Assembly: GCF_025770765.1 (NCBI RefSeq)
Contig: NZ_JANZKY010000001.1
Coordinates: 1-64,000 of the forward strand
Length of the DNA: 64,000 bases
DNA from: Propionivibrio soli
GTDB taxonomy: Bacteria > Pseudomonadota > Gammaproteobacteria > Burkholderiales > Rhodocyclaceae
Reading direction: 5' to 3'
The notes below the pieces were generated by a model. The model searched no databases. It had not been told where the DNA came from and saw only the letters and a program-made list of their open reading frames with translations. Below, piece by piece: positions 1 through 18,572 of this stretch. The translations under genes and the position numbers were made by a program. Position 1 is the first letter of the stretch. The number at the start of each line of letters is the position of its first letter.

Positions 1-1190
1 TACTCGATGATTTTGGCGACGACGCCGGCGCCGACGGTACGACCGCCTTCACGGATGGCGAAACGCAAGCCTTCTTCCATGGCGATCGGGGCAATCAGCT
101 TCACCGTCATCTGCACGTTGTCTCCCGGCATCACCATCTCCGTCCCTTCCGGCAGCGTGATGGCTCCCGTCACGTCCGTCGTCCGGAAGTAGAACTGCGG
201 ACGGTAGTTGTTGAAGAACGGGGTGTGACGGCCACCTTCGTCCTTGGACAGGACGTAAACTTCGCCCGTGAAGTGGGTGTGCGGGGTGATCGAACCCGGC
301 TTGGCCAGCACTTGGCCACGCTCGACTTCTTCGCGCTTGGTGCCGCGCAGCAGGACGCCGACGTTGTCGCCCGCCTGCCCTTGGTCGAGCAGCTTGCGGA
401 ACATTTCGACGCCGGTGCAGGTGGTCTTCTGCGTGGGCTTGATGCCGACGATTTCGATTTCTTCGCCCACCTTGATGATGCCACGTTCAACCCGACCGGT
501 GACGACGGTGCCGCGCCCGGAGATGGAGAAGACGTCTTCGATCGGGAGCAGGAAGGGCTTGTCGACGGTGCGCTCGGGCGTGGGAATGTAGCTGTCGAGC
601 GCTTCGGCCAGCTTCATGATGGAGCCTTCGCCAAGGTCGTCGGTGTCGCCGTTCAGGGCCTTCAGGGCCGATCCTTTGACGATGGGGATGTCGTCGCCCG
701 GGAATTCGTACTTCGACAGGAGCTCACGCACTTCCATTTCGACGAGTTCGAGCAGTTCTTCGTCGTCCACCATGTCGCACTTGTTCATGTAGACGATGAT
801 GTAGGGCACGCCCACTTGGCGGGCCAGCAGAATGTGTTCGCGCGTCTGCGGCATCGGGCCGTCAGCGGCCGATACGACGAGGATGGCGCCGTCCATCTGC
901 GCGGCACCCGTGATCATGTTCTTGATGTAGTCCGCGTGGCCCGGGCAGTCAACGTGCGCGTAGTGCCGCGTCGCCGTTTCGTATTCAACGTGCGCCGTGT
1001 TGATCGTGATGCCCCGCGCCTTTTCTTCCGGCGCCGCGTCAATCTGGTCGTATGCCTTGGCTTCTCCACCAAACTTCTTCGCCAGGATCGTCGTGATCGC
1101 CGCCGTCAGCGTCGTCTTCCCATGGTCAACGTGACCAATCGTGCCCACGTTTACGTGCGGCTTCGTCCGCTCAAATTTTGCCTTAGCCAT
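1..1190 (-). CDS. tuf: Elongation factor Tu, copy 1 (last base of stop codon outside window)
   Basis: EF-Tu is the GTPase that delivers aminoacyl-tRNA to the ribosomal A site. The reading frame matches the complete copy at 16827-18017 base for base as far as I compared, with a constant offset of 16827. The stop codon TAA loses its final base at the window edge, so only about one base is missing. The start is the ATG ending at 1190, giving [20 protein letters not shown], and the G1 motif GHVDHGKT follows directly. It lies 26 bases downstream of fusA, the usual end of the str operon (rpsL-rpsG-fusA-tuf). Confidence 0.97.
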   Translation of the reverse strand, partial: MAKAKFERTKPHVNVGTIGHVDHGKTTLTAAITTILAKKFGGEAKAYDQIDAAPEEKARGITINTAHVEYETATRHYAHVDCPGHADYIKNMITGAAQMDGAILVVSAADGPMPQTREHILLARQVGVPYIIVYMNKCDMVDDEELLELVEMEVRELLSKYEFPGDDIPIVKGSALKALNGDTDDLGEGSIMKLAEALDSYIPTPERTVDKPFLLPIEDVFSISGRGTVVTGRVERGIIKVGEEIEIVGIKPTQKTTCTGVEMFRKLLDQGQAGDNVGVLLRGTKREEVERGQVLAKPGSITPHTHFTGEVYVLSKDEGGRHTPFFNNYRPQFYFRTTDVTGAITLPEGTEMVMPGDNVQMTVKLIAPIAMEEGLRFAIREGGRTVGAGVVAKIIE

Positions 1191-1216
1191 TTTGCGTTAT
1201 CCTCAAAAACCAATCG

Positions 1217-3310
1217 TTACTTCTTGTTGATCACGGCCTCGGCGACGTTCTTCGGCGCCTCGACATAGTGTTTGAATTCCATCGAGTAGGTCGCGCGGCC
1301 TTGCGACAACGAACGCACCGTTGTCGAGTAGCCAAACATTTCGGCGAGCGGCACTTCCGCTTTGATCGCCTTGATGCCGCCGGGAAGGTCTTCCATCCCC
1401 TGCACCATCCCGCGACGGCCCGACAGGTCGCCCATGATGTTGCCCATGTACTCTTCCGGTGTCTCGACTTCGACGGACATCATCGGCTCGAGCAGCGTCG
1501 GCTGCGCCTTGCGCATACCTTCCTTGAACGCCATGGAAGCCGCCATCCGGAATGCGTTTTCGTTTGAGTCAACATCGTGGTACGAACCATCGAACAGCGT
1601 AAACTTGATGTCGACAACCGGGAAGCCAGCAAGCACGCCGCTCTTGATCGAGTCCTGCAGACCTTTGTCCACCGCCGGGATATATTCGCGCGGGACCGTC
1701 CCACCCTTGATTGCATCGACGAACTCGTAGCCCTTGCCAGCCTCGTTGGGTTCCAGTTTGATCCAGACGTGACCATACTGGCCGCGACCGCCGGATTGCT
1801 TGACGAACTTGCCCTCCTGCTCGACCGCTTTCTTGATGCATTCGCGGTAGGCAACCTGGGGAGCCCCGACATTCGCCTCAACACCGAACTCGCGCTTCAT
1901 TCGATCGACAATGATCTCAAGGTGCAACTCACCCATACCCGAGATAATGGTCTGTCCGGACTCCTCGTCGGAGCGAACACGGAACGACGGATCCTCTTGC
2001 GCCAACCGACCCAGCGCGATACCCATCTTTTCCTGGTCACTCTTGGTCTTCGGCTCCACCGCGATGTGAATCACGGGCTCGGGGAACACCATCCGCTCAA
2101 GCGTGATCACGGCATTCGGGTCACATAACGTCTCGCCCGTGGTGACTTCTTTCAAACCAACGCAGGCCGCGATATCGCCGGCCAGAACTTCCTTGATCTC
2201 TTCCCGGTTGTTGGCATGCATCTGCAGCAAACGGCCAATTCGTTCCTTACGCCCTTTGACCGGGTTATAGATCGTATCGCCCGACTGCACGACGCCGGAG
2301 TAAACACGGATAAACGTTAATTGGCCGACGTAAGGGTCGGTCATCAGCTTGAACGCCAGCGCTGAAAACTTCGCGCTGTCCGAGGCTTCGCGTGTATCAG
2401 CCTCGCCGTTCTCCTTCTCTCCCGAGACCGGCGGAATATCAACCGGCGATGGCAGCAGATCGATAACGGCGTCGAGCATCCGCTGTACGCCCTTGTTTTT
2501 GAAAGCCGTGCCACACAGCATCGGCTGGATCTCGCACGCGATCGTGCGGCTGCGCAAGCCTTTGATGATCTGCTCTTCGTTCAGATCGCCCGCTTCGAGG
2601 TATTGATCCATCAATTCCTCGGACGACTCGGCGGCCATTTCAACCATGTTGCTACGCCACTCATTCGCCAACTCGACAAGCTCGGCCGGAATGTCGCGAT
2701 AGTCGAACTTCATACCCTGAGTAGCGTCGTCCCAGTAGATCGCCTTCATCTTGATGAGATCGACGACACCCTGGAAGTAGTCTTCCTTACCGATAGGGAT
2801 GACGATCGGAACGGGGTTCGCCTTCAAGCGCGTCTTCATCTGTTCGACGACCTTGAAGAAGTCCGCACCTTGGCGGTCCATCTTGTTCACGAACGCCAGA
2901 CGCGGCACACCGTATTTATTGGCTTGACGCCAAACGGTTTCCGACTGCGGCTGAACGCCGCCTACAGCGCAATACACCATGCAAGCGCCATCGAGAACGC
3001 GCATTGAGCGCTCGACTTCGATGGTGAAATCCACGTGCCCCGGCGTGTCAATGATGTTGATCCGGTGCTCGGGGTACTTGTTTTCCATCCCCTTCCAGAA
3101 GCACGTGGTCGCGGCCGAGGTGATCGTGATACCGCGCTCTTGCTCTTGCTCCATCCAGTCCATCGTGGCAGCGCCATCATGAACCTCACCGATCTTATGA
3201 TTGACACCGGTGTAGAAAAGGATGCGCTCGGTCACCGTCGTCTTACCAGCGTCGATGTGCGCGCTAATACCGATATTCCGGTAGCGGTCAATAGGAGTTT
3301 TGCGTGCCAC
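1217..3310 (-). CDS. fusA: Elongation factor G
   Basis: This 697-residue translational GTPase catalyses ribosomal translocation and, with RRF, ribosome recycling. The G1 motif AHIDAGKT is at residues 17-24, followed by DTPGH (G3) and NKMD (G4); the C-terminal half carries domains III-V. The length is normal for bacterial EF-G. The start is a GTG ending at 3310 ([20 protein letters not shown]); no upstream extension is needed. It is third in the str operon, with rpsG 71 bases upstream and tuf 26 bases downstream. Confidence 0.98.
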   Translation of the reverse strand: MARKTPIDRYRNIGISAHIDAGKTTVTERILFYTGVNHKIGEVHDGAATMDWMEQEQERGITITSAATTCFWKGMENKYPEHRINIIDTPGHVDFTIEVERSMRVLDGACMVYCAVGGVQPQSETVWRQANKYGVPRLAFVNKMDRQGADFFKVVEQMKTRLKANPVPIVIPIGKEDYFQGVVDLIKMKAIYWDDATQGMKFDYRDIPAELVELANEWRSNMVEMAAESSEELMDQYLEAGDLNEEQIIKGLRSRTIACEIQPMLCGTAFKNKGVQRMLDAVIDLLPSPVDIPPVSGEKENGEADTREASDSAKFSALAFKLMTDPYVGQLTFIRVYSGVVQSGDTIYNPVKGRKERIGRLLQMHANNREEIKEVLAGDIAACVGLKEVTTGETLCDPNAVITLERMVFPEPVIHIAVEPKTKSDQEKMGIALGRLAQEDPSFRVRSDEESGQTIISGMGELHLEIIVDRMKREFGVEANVGAPQVAYRECIKKAVEQEGKFVKQSGGRGQYGHVWIKLEPNEAGKGYEFVDAIKGGTVPREYIPAVDKGLQDSIKSGVLAGFPVVDIKFTLFDGSYHDVDSNENAFRMAASMAFKEGMRKAQPTLLEPMMSVEVETPEEYMGNIMGDLSGRRGMVQGMEDLPGGIKAIKAEVPLAEMFGYSTTVRSLSQGRATYSMEFKHYVEAPKNVAEAVINKK

Positions 3311-3381
3311 AGTAATGAACCTTCAGTAATAAAGAACGATCGTCGACAGCCGCGCTGCGACGGCAAGAACGTGCAACGAAT

Positions 3382-3852
3382 CTAGAAGCGGAAGTGCGCG
3401 AAAGCCTTGTTAGCGTCGGCCATACGGTGCACTTCGTCACGCTTCTTGACGGCACCGCCGCGGTTCTCTGCAGCCTCAAGCATCTCAGCCGCCAAGCGTT
3501 GCCCCATCGACTTCTCAGAACGCTTGCGAGCCGCCTCGCGCAACCAACGCATCGCCAGCGCCATGCGGCGGCTCGGACGAACTTCGACAGGAACTTGATA
3601 GTTGGCACCGCCGACACGACGGCTCTTAACCTCAACCAGCGGCTTGACGTTGTTCATCGCCAACCCAAAAACTTCGATGGGATCTTTCCCACCCTTGGAA
3701 GCGATAATGTCAAAAGCACCGTAAACGATCCGCTCAGCGACAGACTTCTTGCCGCTCATCATGATCGTATTAACAAATTTGGACACTTCGATATTGCCGA
3801 ACTTCGGGTCCGGCAGAATATCGCGCTTAGGAACTTCGCGACGACGTGGCAT
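3382..3852 (-). CDS. rpsG: 30S ribosomal protein S7
   Basis: S7 nucleates assembly of the 30S head by binding the 3' domain of 16S rRNA. I place the start at the ATG ending at 3852 ([20 protein letters not shown]), which gives the standard 156 residues. The open frame continues 16 codons upstream, but those residues do not belong to the family. The conserved C-terminal part with [20 protein letters not shown] is intact. It lies between rpsL and fusA in the str operon. In Escherichia coli S7 represses this operon; I did not identify the operator here. Confidence 0.98.
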   Translation of the reverse strand: MPRRREVPKRDILPDPKFGNIEVSKFVNTIMMSGKKSVAERIVYGAFDIIASKGGKDPIEVFGLAMNNVKPLVEVKSRRVGGANYQVPVEVRPSRRMALAMRWLREAARKRSEKSMGQRLAAEMLEAAENRGGAVKKRDEVHRMADANKAFAHFRF

Positions 3853-3944
3853 AACAACCTCTATAAATATGTTCAGTTGAAGGGCGAGACGAATATCCAC
3901 CCCTCGCGGCCGCCCAAACGAACGACCACTTACTCAAACGGCGA

Positions 3945-4322
3945 TTAAGCCGCCTTCGGCCGCTTCGTACCGTACTTGGAACGGCCCTGCTTGCGATCCT
4001 TCACTCCCTGCGTGTCGAGCGAGCCGCGAACGGTGTGGTAGCGCACACCCGGCAAGTCCTTCACCCGACCACCGCGAATCAGCACCACCGAGTGTTCCTG
4101 AAGGTTGTGACCTTCACCACCGATGTACGAGATGACTTCGAAGCTGTTGGTCAAACGAACCTTGCACACCTTCCGCAGAGCCGAGTTCGGCTTCTTCGGC
4201 GTGGTCGTATAGACACGCGTACACACGCCACGCTTCTGGGGACAATTCTCCAGCGCAGGCACTTTGCTCTTGCTACGCACCGCTTCGCGGGGCTTACGCA
4301 CGAGCTGGTTGATGGTTGGCAT
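3945..4322 (-). CDS. rpsL: 30S ribosomal protein S12
   Basis: S12 sits at the decoding centre and affects translational accuracy. The start is the ATG ending at 4322 ([20 protein letters not shown]), giving 125 residues; the upstream 21 codons of open frame are not part of the family. The streptomycin-region motifs [19 protein letters not shown] and [12 protein letters not shown] are intact, with wild-type lysines. It is the first gene of the str operon and lies behind a terminator-like hairpin that follows rpoC. Confidence 0.98.
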   Translation of the reverse strand: MPTINQLVRKPREAVRSKSKVPALENCPQKRGVCTRVYTTTPKKPNSALRKVCKVRLTNSFEVISYIGGEGHNLQEHSVVLIRGGRVKDLPGVRYHTVRGSLDTQGVKDRKQGRSKYGTKRPKAA

Positions 4323-4374
4323 ATTTCTATCCCTAAATTCACCACGGTCCGCGACCCGAAAGAGCCGTATCCCG

Positions 4375-4405
4375 CAAAAAACCAAGGCGGACCGAAGGCC
4401 GCCTT
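4375..4405 (-). terminator. Candidate intrinsic terminator between rpoC and rpsL
   Basis: On the minus strand AAGGCGG and CCGCCTT form a seven-pair stem with an apical segment containing TTCG, followed by GG and six T residues. It separates the rpoBC transcription unit from the str operon, but it lies about 85 bases past the rpoC stop and could also act as an attenuator in the rpsL leader. Confidence 0.65.
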
Positions 4406-4488
4406 AGCGATTTCTTATTACAAGACCCAGGCAATGGTTAGCCCAAGCCGACAAAGACCGCGGATTTTATGGCTTATCCGCACCTAAG

Positions 4489-8700
<4,212 letters not shown>

Positions 8701-8793
8701 CTTTCACTCCATCCGTGGTGGCAACCACATTCTTCACGCCGCATCCTGATAGGCCGCGAACTGCGCTGACGGTCCGTTGCGTAACTCTCGTGC

Positions 8794-13077
<4,284 letters not shown>

Positions 13078-13285
13078 GGTCGCTCCGAGCTCAGAAAGCA
13101 AAACCCTTTAGCAAGCCCCCCAAAAACCAGCGCGGCTTTTGCGGTTTGCAACGGGCAAACGGAAAGACGAGGCGTCACTGCAACGGGAAATCCCGCGAAC
13201 ACCGTTCGCCTTTGCGTTTACTGGCTGCCAAGTCTTTCGAAAACAAAAAAACAGCGTGATGCGAAGTTTGTTTCCGGAAAAGCAC

Positions 13286-13318
13286 AAAAGGGCCGGCGAC
13301 CGATTTGGCCGCCAGCCC
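13286..13318 (-). terminator. Attenuator-like hairpin between rplL and rpoB
   Basis: On the minus strand GGGCTGGCGGCC pairs with GGTCGCCGGCCC over 12 positions (two of them G-T), with a five-base loop, followed by CTTTTGTGCTTTT. It begins about 18 bases after the rplL stop codon. Partial termination here is well known in Escherichia coli, where it lets L12 be made in excess over RNA polymerase; the same role is inferred here. The rest of the 258-base rplL-rpoB gap shows no gene. Confidence 0.7.
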
Positions 13319-13335
13319 AACCTGATACTTGAAAA

Positions 13336-13710
13336 TTACTTGATCTCGACCTTGGCACCCGCGTCCTCAAGTTGCTTCTTGAGAGCTTCGGCATCGGCTT
13401 TCGCGATAGATTCCTTAACGGCCTTCGGTGCTCCGTCAACCAGATCTTTCGCTTCCTTAAGGCCAAGCCCGGTTGCCGCACGGACGACCTTAATAACTTC
13501 AACCTTTTTCTCGCCAGCCGCCAACAACATGACGGTGAATTCCGTCTGCTCTTCAGCAGCAGCAGCGCCCGCAGCAGCCGCAGGACCGGCGACGGCCATT
13601 GCAGCGGCGGAAACGCCAAACTTCTCTTCGAACGCCTTGACGAGGTCGTTCAAGTCCATAACCGTCATGCTGCCGACGGCTTCGAGGATGTCTTCTTTAG
13701 TGATAGCCAT
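13336..13710 (-). CDS. rplL: 50S ribosomal protein L7/L12
   Basis: L7/L12 forms the mobile stalk that recruits translation factors to the 50S subunit. The 124-residue protein has the N-terminal dimerisation/L10-binding region ([20 protein letters not shown]), an alanine-rich hinge and the compact C-terminal domain with [16 protein letters not shown]. The start is the ATG ending at 13710. It lies 63 bases behind rplJ and is followed by an attenuator-like hairpin and rpoB. Its C-terminal domain is the best match I can see to the insert in the neighbouring RpoB. Confidence 0.98.
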   Translation of the reverse strand: MAITKEDILEAVGSMTVMDLNDLVKAFEEKFGVSAAAMAVAGPAAAAGAAAAEEQTEFTVMLLAAGEKKVEVIKVVRAATGLGLKEAKDLVDGAPKAVKESIAKADAEALKKQLEDAGAKVEIK

Positions 13711-13773
13711 AATCGTTAAACTCCTAATCTGGATTCTTGAATAGTAAAGCTGTAGAAAACGTCTTTTGCCCGC

Positions 13774-14271
13774 TCAAGCAGCCGCTTCTTCGCGCTGCTT
13801 CGCCAAAGCGCCGAGCGCAACGGCAAAGCCGGAAACCGGCGCCTTCATAACGCCGAGGAGCTTGGCCAGCAACTCCTCGCGGCTCGGGATCGACGCGAGG
13901 GCTTGCACACCTGCCTTGTCGAGAACCTTACCCGCGTACGAGCCACCTTTCAGAACGAGTTTCTCGTTCGTCTTGGCAAAGTCGTTGAGGACCTTTGCGG
14001 CGGCCACCGGATCAGACGAAATGCCGTAAATCAGAGGCCCTTTCATTTGCGCGGCCAGGTCGGCGAAGGGCGTACCTTCAACCGCACGGCGCACCAACGT
14101 ATTCTTCAAAACACGTAGATAGACACCCGATTTACGCGCATTGGCCCGCAACTTGGTAACGTTTCCTACCTCGAGGCCTGCGTATTCAGCCATCACAATC
14201 GTCTGAGCACCGGCCACCTGCGCCGACACCTCAGCCACGACGGCTTTCTTTTCATCAAGATTGAGACCCAT
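13774..14271 (-). CDS. rplJ: 50S ribosomal protein L10
   Basis: L10 anchors the L7/L12 dimers to 23S rRNA at the stalk base. The 165-residue protein starts [20 protein letters not shown] at the ATG ending at 14271, with the conserved [18 protein letters not shown] segment. The C-terminal helix that binds L12 dimers is present. A 279-base leader precedes it and contains the conserved L10-binding RNA elements, so autogenous translational repression by L10(L12)4 is likely. Confidence 0.98.
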   Translation of the reverse strand: MGLNLDEKKAVVAEVSAQVAGAQTIVMAEYAGLEVGNVTKLRANARKSGVYLRVLKNTLVRRAVEGTPFADLAAQMKGPLIYGISSDPVAAAKVLNDFAKTNEKLVLKGGSYAGKVLDKAGVQALASIPSREELLAKLLGVMKAPVSGFAVALGALAKQREEAAA

Positions 14272-14398
14272 AGGTCCTTTCTCCTATCAAGTCAACACGC
14301 CACACACTGACAAAACATGCGAGTGGCACCACGGCGACCTGAACCAAGAGCATCGGTAGCCCTGAACGAGCAACTACAGAGGAATCCAGTTCGGGATG

Positions 14399-14469
14399 CA
14401 CCGTCTACGCAGGCCGTATACACGCTTAAGCTTCCAAACAATGTTCCGTTTTCTGCACCTGCGGTCTTT
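14399..14469 (-). ncRNA. L10 leader (autoregulatory mRNA structure upstream of rplJ)
   Basis: In the rplA-rplJ gap the minus strand carries AAAGACCGCAGGTG (14456-14469) and, about 40 bases further on, CCTGCGTAGACGGTG (14399-14413). CCGCAGG/CCTGCG can pair, and the flanking GAC/GACGG purine-rich segments resemble the kink-turn region of the known L10 leader that binds L10(L12)4. The rest of the 279-base gap (14272-14550) shows no gene. The position directly upstream of rplJ is the expected one. The limits given cover only the two conserved arms. Confidence 0.8.
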
Positions 14470-14550
14470 GACGATCTGCCGGCTAGCGCCAGCAGCCCAA
14501 AGTTCAGAGCAGCAGAGCCTATTGGGGCGGCTCCGCTGCGTAAAAAAACA

Positions 14551-15240
14551 TTAAAGCGTGGTCGAATCCACGCGCACGCCCGGACCCATCGTGCTCGAGA
14601 CTGAAATCTTCTTCAGGTACTGTCCCTTGGAAGCCGCTGGTTTCGCCTTGGTCAGCGCTTCAATGAGCGCCTTCAGGTTCTGTTCCAGCTTCTCAGCATC
14701 GAAAGACGCCCGACCGATCGTGCTATGAACGATCCCGCCCTTATCGGTCCGGTATTGAACCTGGCCAGCCTTGGCATTCTTCACGCCGGCCGTAACGTCC
14801 ATCGTGACAGTACCGACTTTCGGGTTCGGCATAAGTCCGCGGGGCCCAAGAATTTGCCCCAGTTGTCCGACCACTCGCATTGCGTCCGGCGTAGCGATCA
14901 CCACGTCGAAATTGATGTTCCCGGCCTTGATTTCGGCGGCCAAGTCGTCGAAACCAACAATATCCGCACCGGCCGCCTTGGCCGCTTCCGCCTTTTCGCC
15001 TTGCGCAAAAACGGCTACGCGGACGGTCTTGCCCGTTCCGGCTGGCAGAACGACTGAACCCCGAACAAGTTGATCGGATTTCCGCGCATCGATACCGAGA
15101 CTGACGGCAACGTCAATCGATTCGTCGAATTTGGCGGTGGCAAACTCTTTCGCCAGCTTTAGCGCATCTCCGACCGGATAAGCCTTGCTACGATCGACCT
15201 TCCCCTCAATGACTTTTTGACGCTTGCTGATGTTCGCCAT
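14551..15240 (-). CDS. rplA: 50S ribosomal protein L1
   Basis: L1 binds the 23S rRNA L1 stalk and helps release deacylated tRNA from the E site. The start is the ATG ending at 15240 ([20 protein letters not shown]), giving 229 residues; 42 upstream open codons overlap rplK and are not family sequence. The signature [18 protein letters not shown] is present. Only one base separates it from the rplK stop, so the two are probably translationally coupled, as in other bacteria where L1 represses both. Confidence 0.98.
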   Translation of the reverse strand: MANISKRQKVIEGKVDRSKAYPVGDALKLAKEFATAKFDESIDVAVSLGIDARKSDQLVRGSVVLPAGTGKTVRVAVFAQGEKAEAAKAAGADIVGFDDLAAEIKAGNINFDVVIATPDAMRVVGQLGQILGPRGLMPNPKVGTVTMDVTAGVKNAKAGQVQYRTDKGGIVHSTIGRASFDAEKLEQNLKALIEALTKAKPAASKGQYLKKISVSSTMGPGVRVDSTTL

Positions 15241-15241
15241 G

Positions 15242-15673
15242 TTAGAGCCCCTCCACGGTGATGCCCATCGAACGGGCGCTACCGGCGATGGTGCGAACAG
15301 CGGCATCCATGTCAGCCGCAGTAAGGTCGGGCATCTTCTGAGTAGCGATTGCTTCGCACTGAGCACGCGTCAGCTTGCCAACCTTGTCGGTATGAGGTTT
15401 CGGGCTGCCCTTTTGCACCCCTGCCGCCTTCTTGATCAAGATGGTGGCCGGAGGCGTCTTCATAACGAAGGTAAAACTCTTGTCCGCGAACGCCGTGATT
15501 ACCACCGGAATAGGCAAGCCCGGCTCCATGCCTTGCGTCTGAGCGTTGAATGCCTTGCAAAACTCCATGATATTCAGGCCGCGTTGGCCGAGCGCCGGGC
15601 CGATTGGAGGTGACGGATTCGCCTTGCCCGCCGGCACTTGCAGCTTGATAAAGCCGACAATTTTCTTTGCCAC
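15242..15673 (-). CDS. rplK: 50S ribosomal protein L11
   Basis: L11 forms part of the GTPase-associated centre and is needed for the stringent response through RelA. The 143-residue frame starts with GTG at 15673 ([20 protein letters not shown]), preceded by a purine-rich AGGAG ribosome binding site. The proline-rich [22 protein letters not shown] segment is intact. It lies between nusG (120-base gap) and rplA. A stem-loop just upstream may be the L1 operator. Confidence 0.98.
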   Translation of the reverse strand: MAKKIVGFIKLQVPAGKANPSPPIGPALGQRGLNIMEFCKAFNAQTQGMEPGLPIPVVITAFADKSFTFVMKTPPATILIKKAAGVQKGSPKPHTDKVGKLTRAQCEAIATQKMPDLTAADMDAAVRTIAGSARSMGITVEGL

Positions 15674-15691
15674 GATTTAGCTCCTATAAAT

Positions 15692-15720
15692 GGGTCCAAG
15701 CGCGCCGTTAGGCGCTCCCC
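15692..15720 (-). promoter_or_regulatory. Candidate L1-binding stem-loop in the rplK leader
   Basis: On the minus strand GCGCC-TAAC-GGCGC forms a hairpin flanked by GGGGA on one side and GGACCC on the other, ending about 9 bases before the rplK ribosome binding site. This resembles the L1 binding fold (hairpin over an internal loop closed by GGG/CCC) known from L11-L1 operon leaders. The assignment rests on position and shape only. Confidence 0.45.
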
Positions 15721-15793
15721 GAACAACAGCGACCAAAGGTCGCCAAACGCGCAGCGCTCTCAACAAGTTAGCGCCGCAAACTACTGAATGGCA

Positions 15794-16327
15794 TCAGGCC
15801 TTCTCAACCTGCCCGAACTCGAGTTCGACAGGCGTTGCACGGCCAAAAATCGTTACTGAAACGCGGAGGCGGTTCTTTTCGTAGTTCACGTGCTCCACGG
15901 AGCCGTGAAAATCGGTAAACGGGCCTTCCTTCACGCGCACAACCTCGCCCGGTTCGAACAGAACCTTTGGACGCGGCTTTTCAACCCCATCCTGCATCTG
16001 CTGCATGATTTTCTCGACTTCCTTCTCGGAAATCGGCGTCGGCTTATTGGCAGAACCGCCGACAAATCCGGTAACCTTCGGCGTGCTCTTGACGAGGTGC
16101 CAGGATTCGTCGTTCATCTCCATTTCGACGAGAACGTACCCAGGGAAGAATTTGCGCTCGGAAATACTTTTCTGACCGAGCTTCAATTCGACAACCTCTT
16201 CCACGGGGACGAGGATCTTCCCGAACAGATCCTGCATCCCCTGCCGCTGGATGCGCTCAGTAAGCGCCCGCTGCACGCTCTTTTCAAATCCAGAGTATGC
16301 ATGAACAACATACCAGCGTTTACTCAT
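15794..16327 (-). CDS. nusG: Transcription termination/antitermination factor NusG
   Basis: NusG binds RNA polymerase, suppresses pausing and links it to Rho or to S10 of the leading ribosome. The start is the ATG ending at 16327 ([20 protein letters not shown]), 177 residues. The N-terminal NGN domain contains [13 protein letters not shown] and the C-terminal KOW domain contains [19 protein letters not shown]. The start codon overlaps the secE stop as ATGA, so the pair is translationally coupled. Confidence 0.98.
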   Translation of the reverse strand: MSKRWYVVHAYSGFEKSVQRALTERIQRQGMQDLFGKILVPVEEVVELKLGQKSISERKFFPGYVLVEMEMNDESWHLVKSTPKVTGFVGGSANKPTPISEKEVEKIMQQMQDGVEKPRPKVLFEPGEVVRVKEGPFTDFHGSVEHVNYEKNRLRVSVTIFGRATPVELEFGQVEKA

Positions 16328-16677
16328 GATCTCCTCCAGCCCAAAACCAAGTCGTACAGAACCCATTCAAGGCTCTTGTCCGTAAGCCAGAGAAAAGCGG
16401 CCATTACAACGACGAATGCGAACACCAACCCCGTGGTTTGCAAAGTCTCTTTACGAGTCGGCCACACGACCTTCTTGGCCTCAGCCGTCGACTCCTTCGC
16501 AAATCCAAAAAATTGGCGGCCAGGCTCCGTTTGCCACGCCACAGCCGCAGAAACACCGACCCCGGCGAGCACAGCCAACACACGCAGGATCATTGCCTGC
16601 TCTGCAAGCAGGTAAAAGCCGGCCACACCGGCTATCAACAACAGCAACGCCAGCGCAAACTTGATTTTATCGGCCAT
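16324..16677 (-). CDS. secE: Preprotein translocase subunit SecE
   Basis: SecE is the essential membrane clamp of the SecYEG channel. I start at the ATG ending at 16677 ([20 protein letters not shown]), giving 117 residues with two N-terminal membrane helices, the cytoplasmic amphipathic region with [17 protein letters not shown], and the essential third membrane helix ([15 protein letters not shown]). A three-helix SecE is typical of proteobacteria. It follows tRNA-Trp by about 20 bases and overlaps nusG as ATGA. Confidence 0.97.
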   Translation of the reverse strand: MADKIKFALALLLLIAGVAGFYLLAEQAMILRVLAVLAGVGVSAAVAWQTEPGRQFFGFAKESTAEAKKVVWPTRKETLQTTGLVFAFVVVMAAFLWLTDKSLEWVLYDLVLGWRRS

Positions 16678-16698
16678 TTCGTCAGCTTGATTTGATAG

Positions 16699-16774
16699 TG
16701 GCAGGGGCAGAGGGTCTCGAACCCCCAACCTTCGGTTTTGGAGACCGACGCTCTGCCAATTGAGCTATGCCCCT
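16699..16774 (-). tRNA. trpT: tRNA-Trp (anticodon CCA)
   Basis: The 76-base sequence folds as a cloverleaf: acceptor AGGGGCA/TGCCCCT with discriminator G and an encoded CCA end, D arm with AGCTCAATTGGCAGAGC, anticodon loop CTCCAAA reading CCA, and T arm with GGTTCGAGA. It lies between tuf copy 2 and secE on the same strand, the order found in many betaproteobacteria. The tuf-trpT spacer holds only a weak GC-rich hairpin. Confidence 0.97.
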
Positions 16775-16826
16775 GCGGCAGAGACAAGAGGACGCCCCGT
16801 CAGGGCGCCCCAGTCTTTGATCCTAT

Positions 16827-18017
16827 TTACTCGATGATTTTGGCGACGACGCCGGCGCCGACGGTACGACCGCCTTCACGGATGGCGAAACGCAAGCCTT
16901 CTTCCATGGCGATCGGGGCAATCAGCTTCACCGTCATCTGCACGTTGTCTCCCGGCATCACCATCTCCGTCCCTTCCGGCAGCGTGATGGCTCCCGTCAC
17001 GTCCGTCGTCCGGAAGTAGAACTGCGGACGGTAGTTGTTGAAGAACGGGGTGTGACGGCCACCTTCGTCCTTGGACAGGACGTAAACTTCGCCCGTGAAG
17101 TGGGTGTGCGGGGTGATCGAACCCGGCTTGGCCAGCACTTGGCCACGCTCGACTTCTTCGCGCTTGGTGCCGCGCAGCAGGACGCCGACGTTGTCGCCCG
17201 CCTGCCCTTGGTCGAGCAGCTTGCGGAACATTTCGACGCCGGTGCAGGTGGTCTTCTGCGTGGGCTTGATGCCGACGATTTCGATTTCTTCGCCCACCTT
17301 GATGATGCCACGTTCAACCCGACCGGTGACGACGGTGCCGCGCCCGGAGATGGAGAAGACGTCTTCGATCGGGAGCAGGAAGGGCTTGTCGACGGTGCGC
17401 TCGGGCGTGGGAATGTAGCTGTCGAGCGCTTCGGCCAGCTTCATGATGGAGCCTTCGCCAAGGTCGTCGGTGTCGCCGTTCAGGGCCTTCAGGGCCGATC
17501 CTTTGACGATGGGGATGTCGTCGCCCGGGAATTCGTACTTCGACAGGAGCTCACGCACTTCCATTTCGACGAGTTCGAGCAGTTCTTCGTCGTCCACCAT
17601 GTCGCACTTGTTCATGTAGACGATGATGTAGGGCACGCCCACTTGGCGGGCCAGCAGAATGTGTTCGCGCGTCTGCGGCATCGGGCCGTCAGCGGCCGAT
17701 ACGACGAGGATGGCGCCGTCCATCTGCGCGGCACCCGTGATCATGTTCTTGATGTAGTCCGCGTGGCCCGGGCAGTCAACGTGCGCGTAGTGCCGCGTCG
17801 CCGTTTCGTATTCAACGTGCGCCGTGTTGATCGTGATGCCCCGCGCCTTTTCTTCCGGCGCCGCGTCAATCTGGTCGTATGCCTTGGCTTCTCCACCAAA
17901 CTTCTTCGCCAGGATCGTCGTGATCGCCGCCGTCAGCGTCGTCTTCCCATGGTCAACGTGACCAATCGTGCCCACGTTTACGTGCGGCTTCGTCCGCTCA
18001 AATTTTGCCTTAGCCAT
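16827..18017 (-). CDS. tuf: Elongation factor Tu, copy 2
   Basis: This is a complete 396-residue EF-Tu, starting at the ATG ending at 18017 and stopping at 16827. [16 protein letters not shown] and NKCDMVDD are all present. It sits in the tRNA-Tyr/Gly/Thr-tuf-tRNA-Trp context, the equivalent of the tufB locus. I see no difference from copy 1 over the shared 1190 bases, while the sequences diverge directly outside the gene. This points to ongoing gene conversion. Confidence 0.98.
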   Translation of the reverse strand: MAKAKFERTKPHVNVGTIGHVDHGKTTLTAAITTILAKKFGGEAKAYDQIDAAPEEKARGITINTAHVEYETATRHYAHVDCPGHADYIKNMITGAAQMDGAILVVSAADGPMPQTREHILLARQVGVPYIIVYMNKCDMVDDEELLELVEMEVRELLSKYEFPGDDIPIVKGSALKALNGDTDDLGEGSIMKLAEALDSYIPTPERTVDKPFLLPIEDVFSISGRGTVVTGRVERGIIKVGEEIEIVGIKPTQKTTCTGVEMFRKLLDQGQAGDNVGVLLRGTKREEVERGQVLAKPGSITPHTHFTGEVYVLSKDEGGRHTPFFNNYRPQFYFRTTDVTGAITLPEGTEMVMPGDNVQMTVKLIAPIAMEEGLRFAIREGGRTVGAGVVAKIIE

Positions 18018-18065
18018 TGCCGATACCTCGAAACGTTAGAAGTTAATAAACCCGGTGCCATATAG

Positions 18066-18140
<75 letters not shown>

Positions 18141-18171
18141 ATCGCGCCGCAACCAAATCCCAGCCGCAACC

Positions 18172-18245
18172 TGGAGCGGGTGAAGGGAATCGAACCCTCG
18201 TCTTAAGCTTGGAAGGCTTCAGCTCTACCATTGAGCTACACCCGC
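18172..18245 (-). tRNA. glyT: tRNA-Gly (anticodon TCC)
   Basis: Acceptor GCGGGTG/CACCCGC with discriminator T and encoded CCA; D arm AGCTCAATGGTAGAGC; anticodon loop CTTCCAAG reading TCC; T arm GGTTCGATTC. It is the middle member of the Tyr-Gly-Thr tRNA operon. Confidence 0.97.
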
Positions 18246-18298
18246 AAAACAATTACCAGCCGCACTACCGTCCGCAACCGCGTTTAGCGGTAATTCTT

Positions 18299-18383
18299 TG
18301 GTGGAGGGAGAAGGATTCGAACCTTCGAAGGCAGAGCCGTCAGATTTACAGTCTGATCCCGTTGACCGCTTGGGTATCCCTCC
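18299..18383 (-). tRNA. tyrU: tRNA-Tyr (anticodon GTA)
   Basis: This is an 85-base class II tRNA: acceptor GGAGGGA/TCCCTCC with discriminator A and encoded CCA, anticodon loop CTGTAAA reading GTA, a long variable arm, and T arm GGTTCGAATCC. It is the first gene of the tRNA-tuf operon, 15 bases or so downstream of a good sigma-70 promoter. Confidence 0.97.
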
Positions 18384-18398
18384 GACCCGGAACCGAAA

Positions 18399-18427
18399 AT
18401 TTTGACACTCGGTGATCCGATTGTCAA
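18399..18427 (-). promoter_or_regulatory. Sigma-70 promoter of the tRNA-Tyr-Gly-Thr-tuf operon
   Basis: On the minus strand a consensus -35 box TTGACA (18422-18427) is separated by 17 bases from CAAAAT (18399-18404), which matches four of six -10 positions. The predicted start near 18392 lies just ahead of the tRNA-Tyr 5' end. The gap 18384-18572 holds nothing else recognisable. Confidence 0.65.
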
Positions 18428-18572
18428 TCGGCGTTCTCACGAATCGGGCGAGATGATAGCAGAAAACGTGCCGGACGCCACTCTTCTTGTGAGATTTTGA
18501 CATCTGCTGCTCTACCCGTCGCCCTCGAACGGTAAACTGCGCATGACCTAGCTAATCGAAACCAGCCCCCCC

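Noticed and set aside
225-1268. Long plus-strand open frame (347 codons) opposite tuf copy 1, repeated at 17052-18065
   Set aside because: It is the antisense shadow of tuf, present twice only because tuf is duplicated; its composition mirrors tuf codon use and it resembles no family.
16775-16826. GC-rich hairpin between tuf copy 2 and tRNA-Trp as a terminator
   Set aside because: The stem contains a G-T pair, lacks a T tract, and co-transcription of tuf with tRNA-Trp and secE is plausible.
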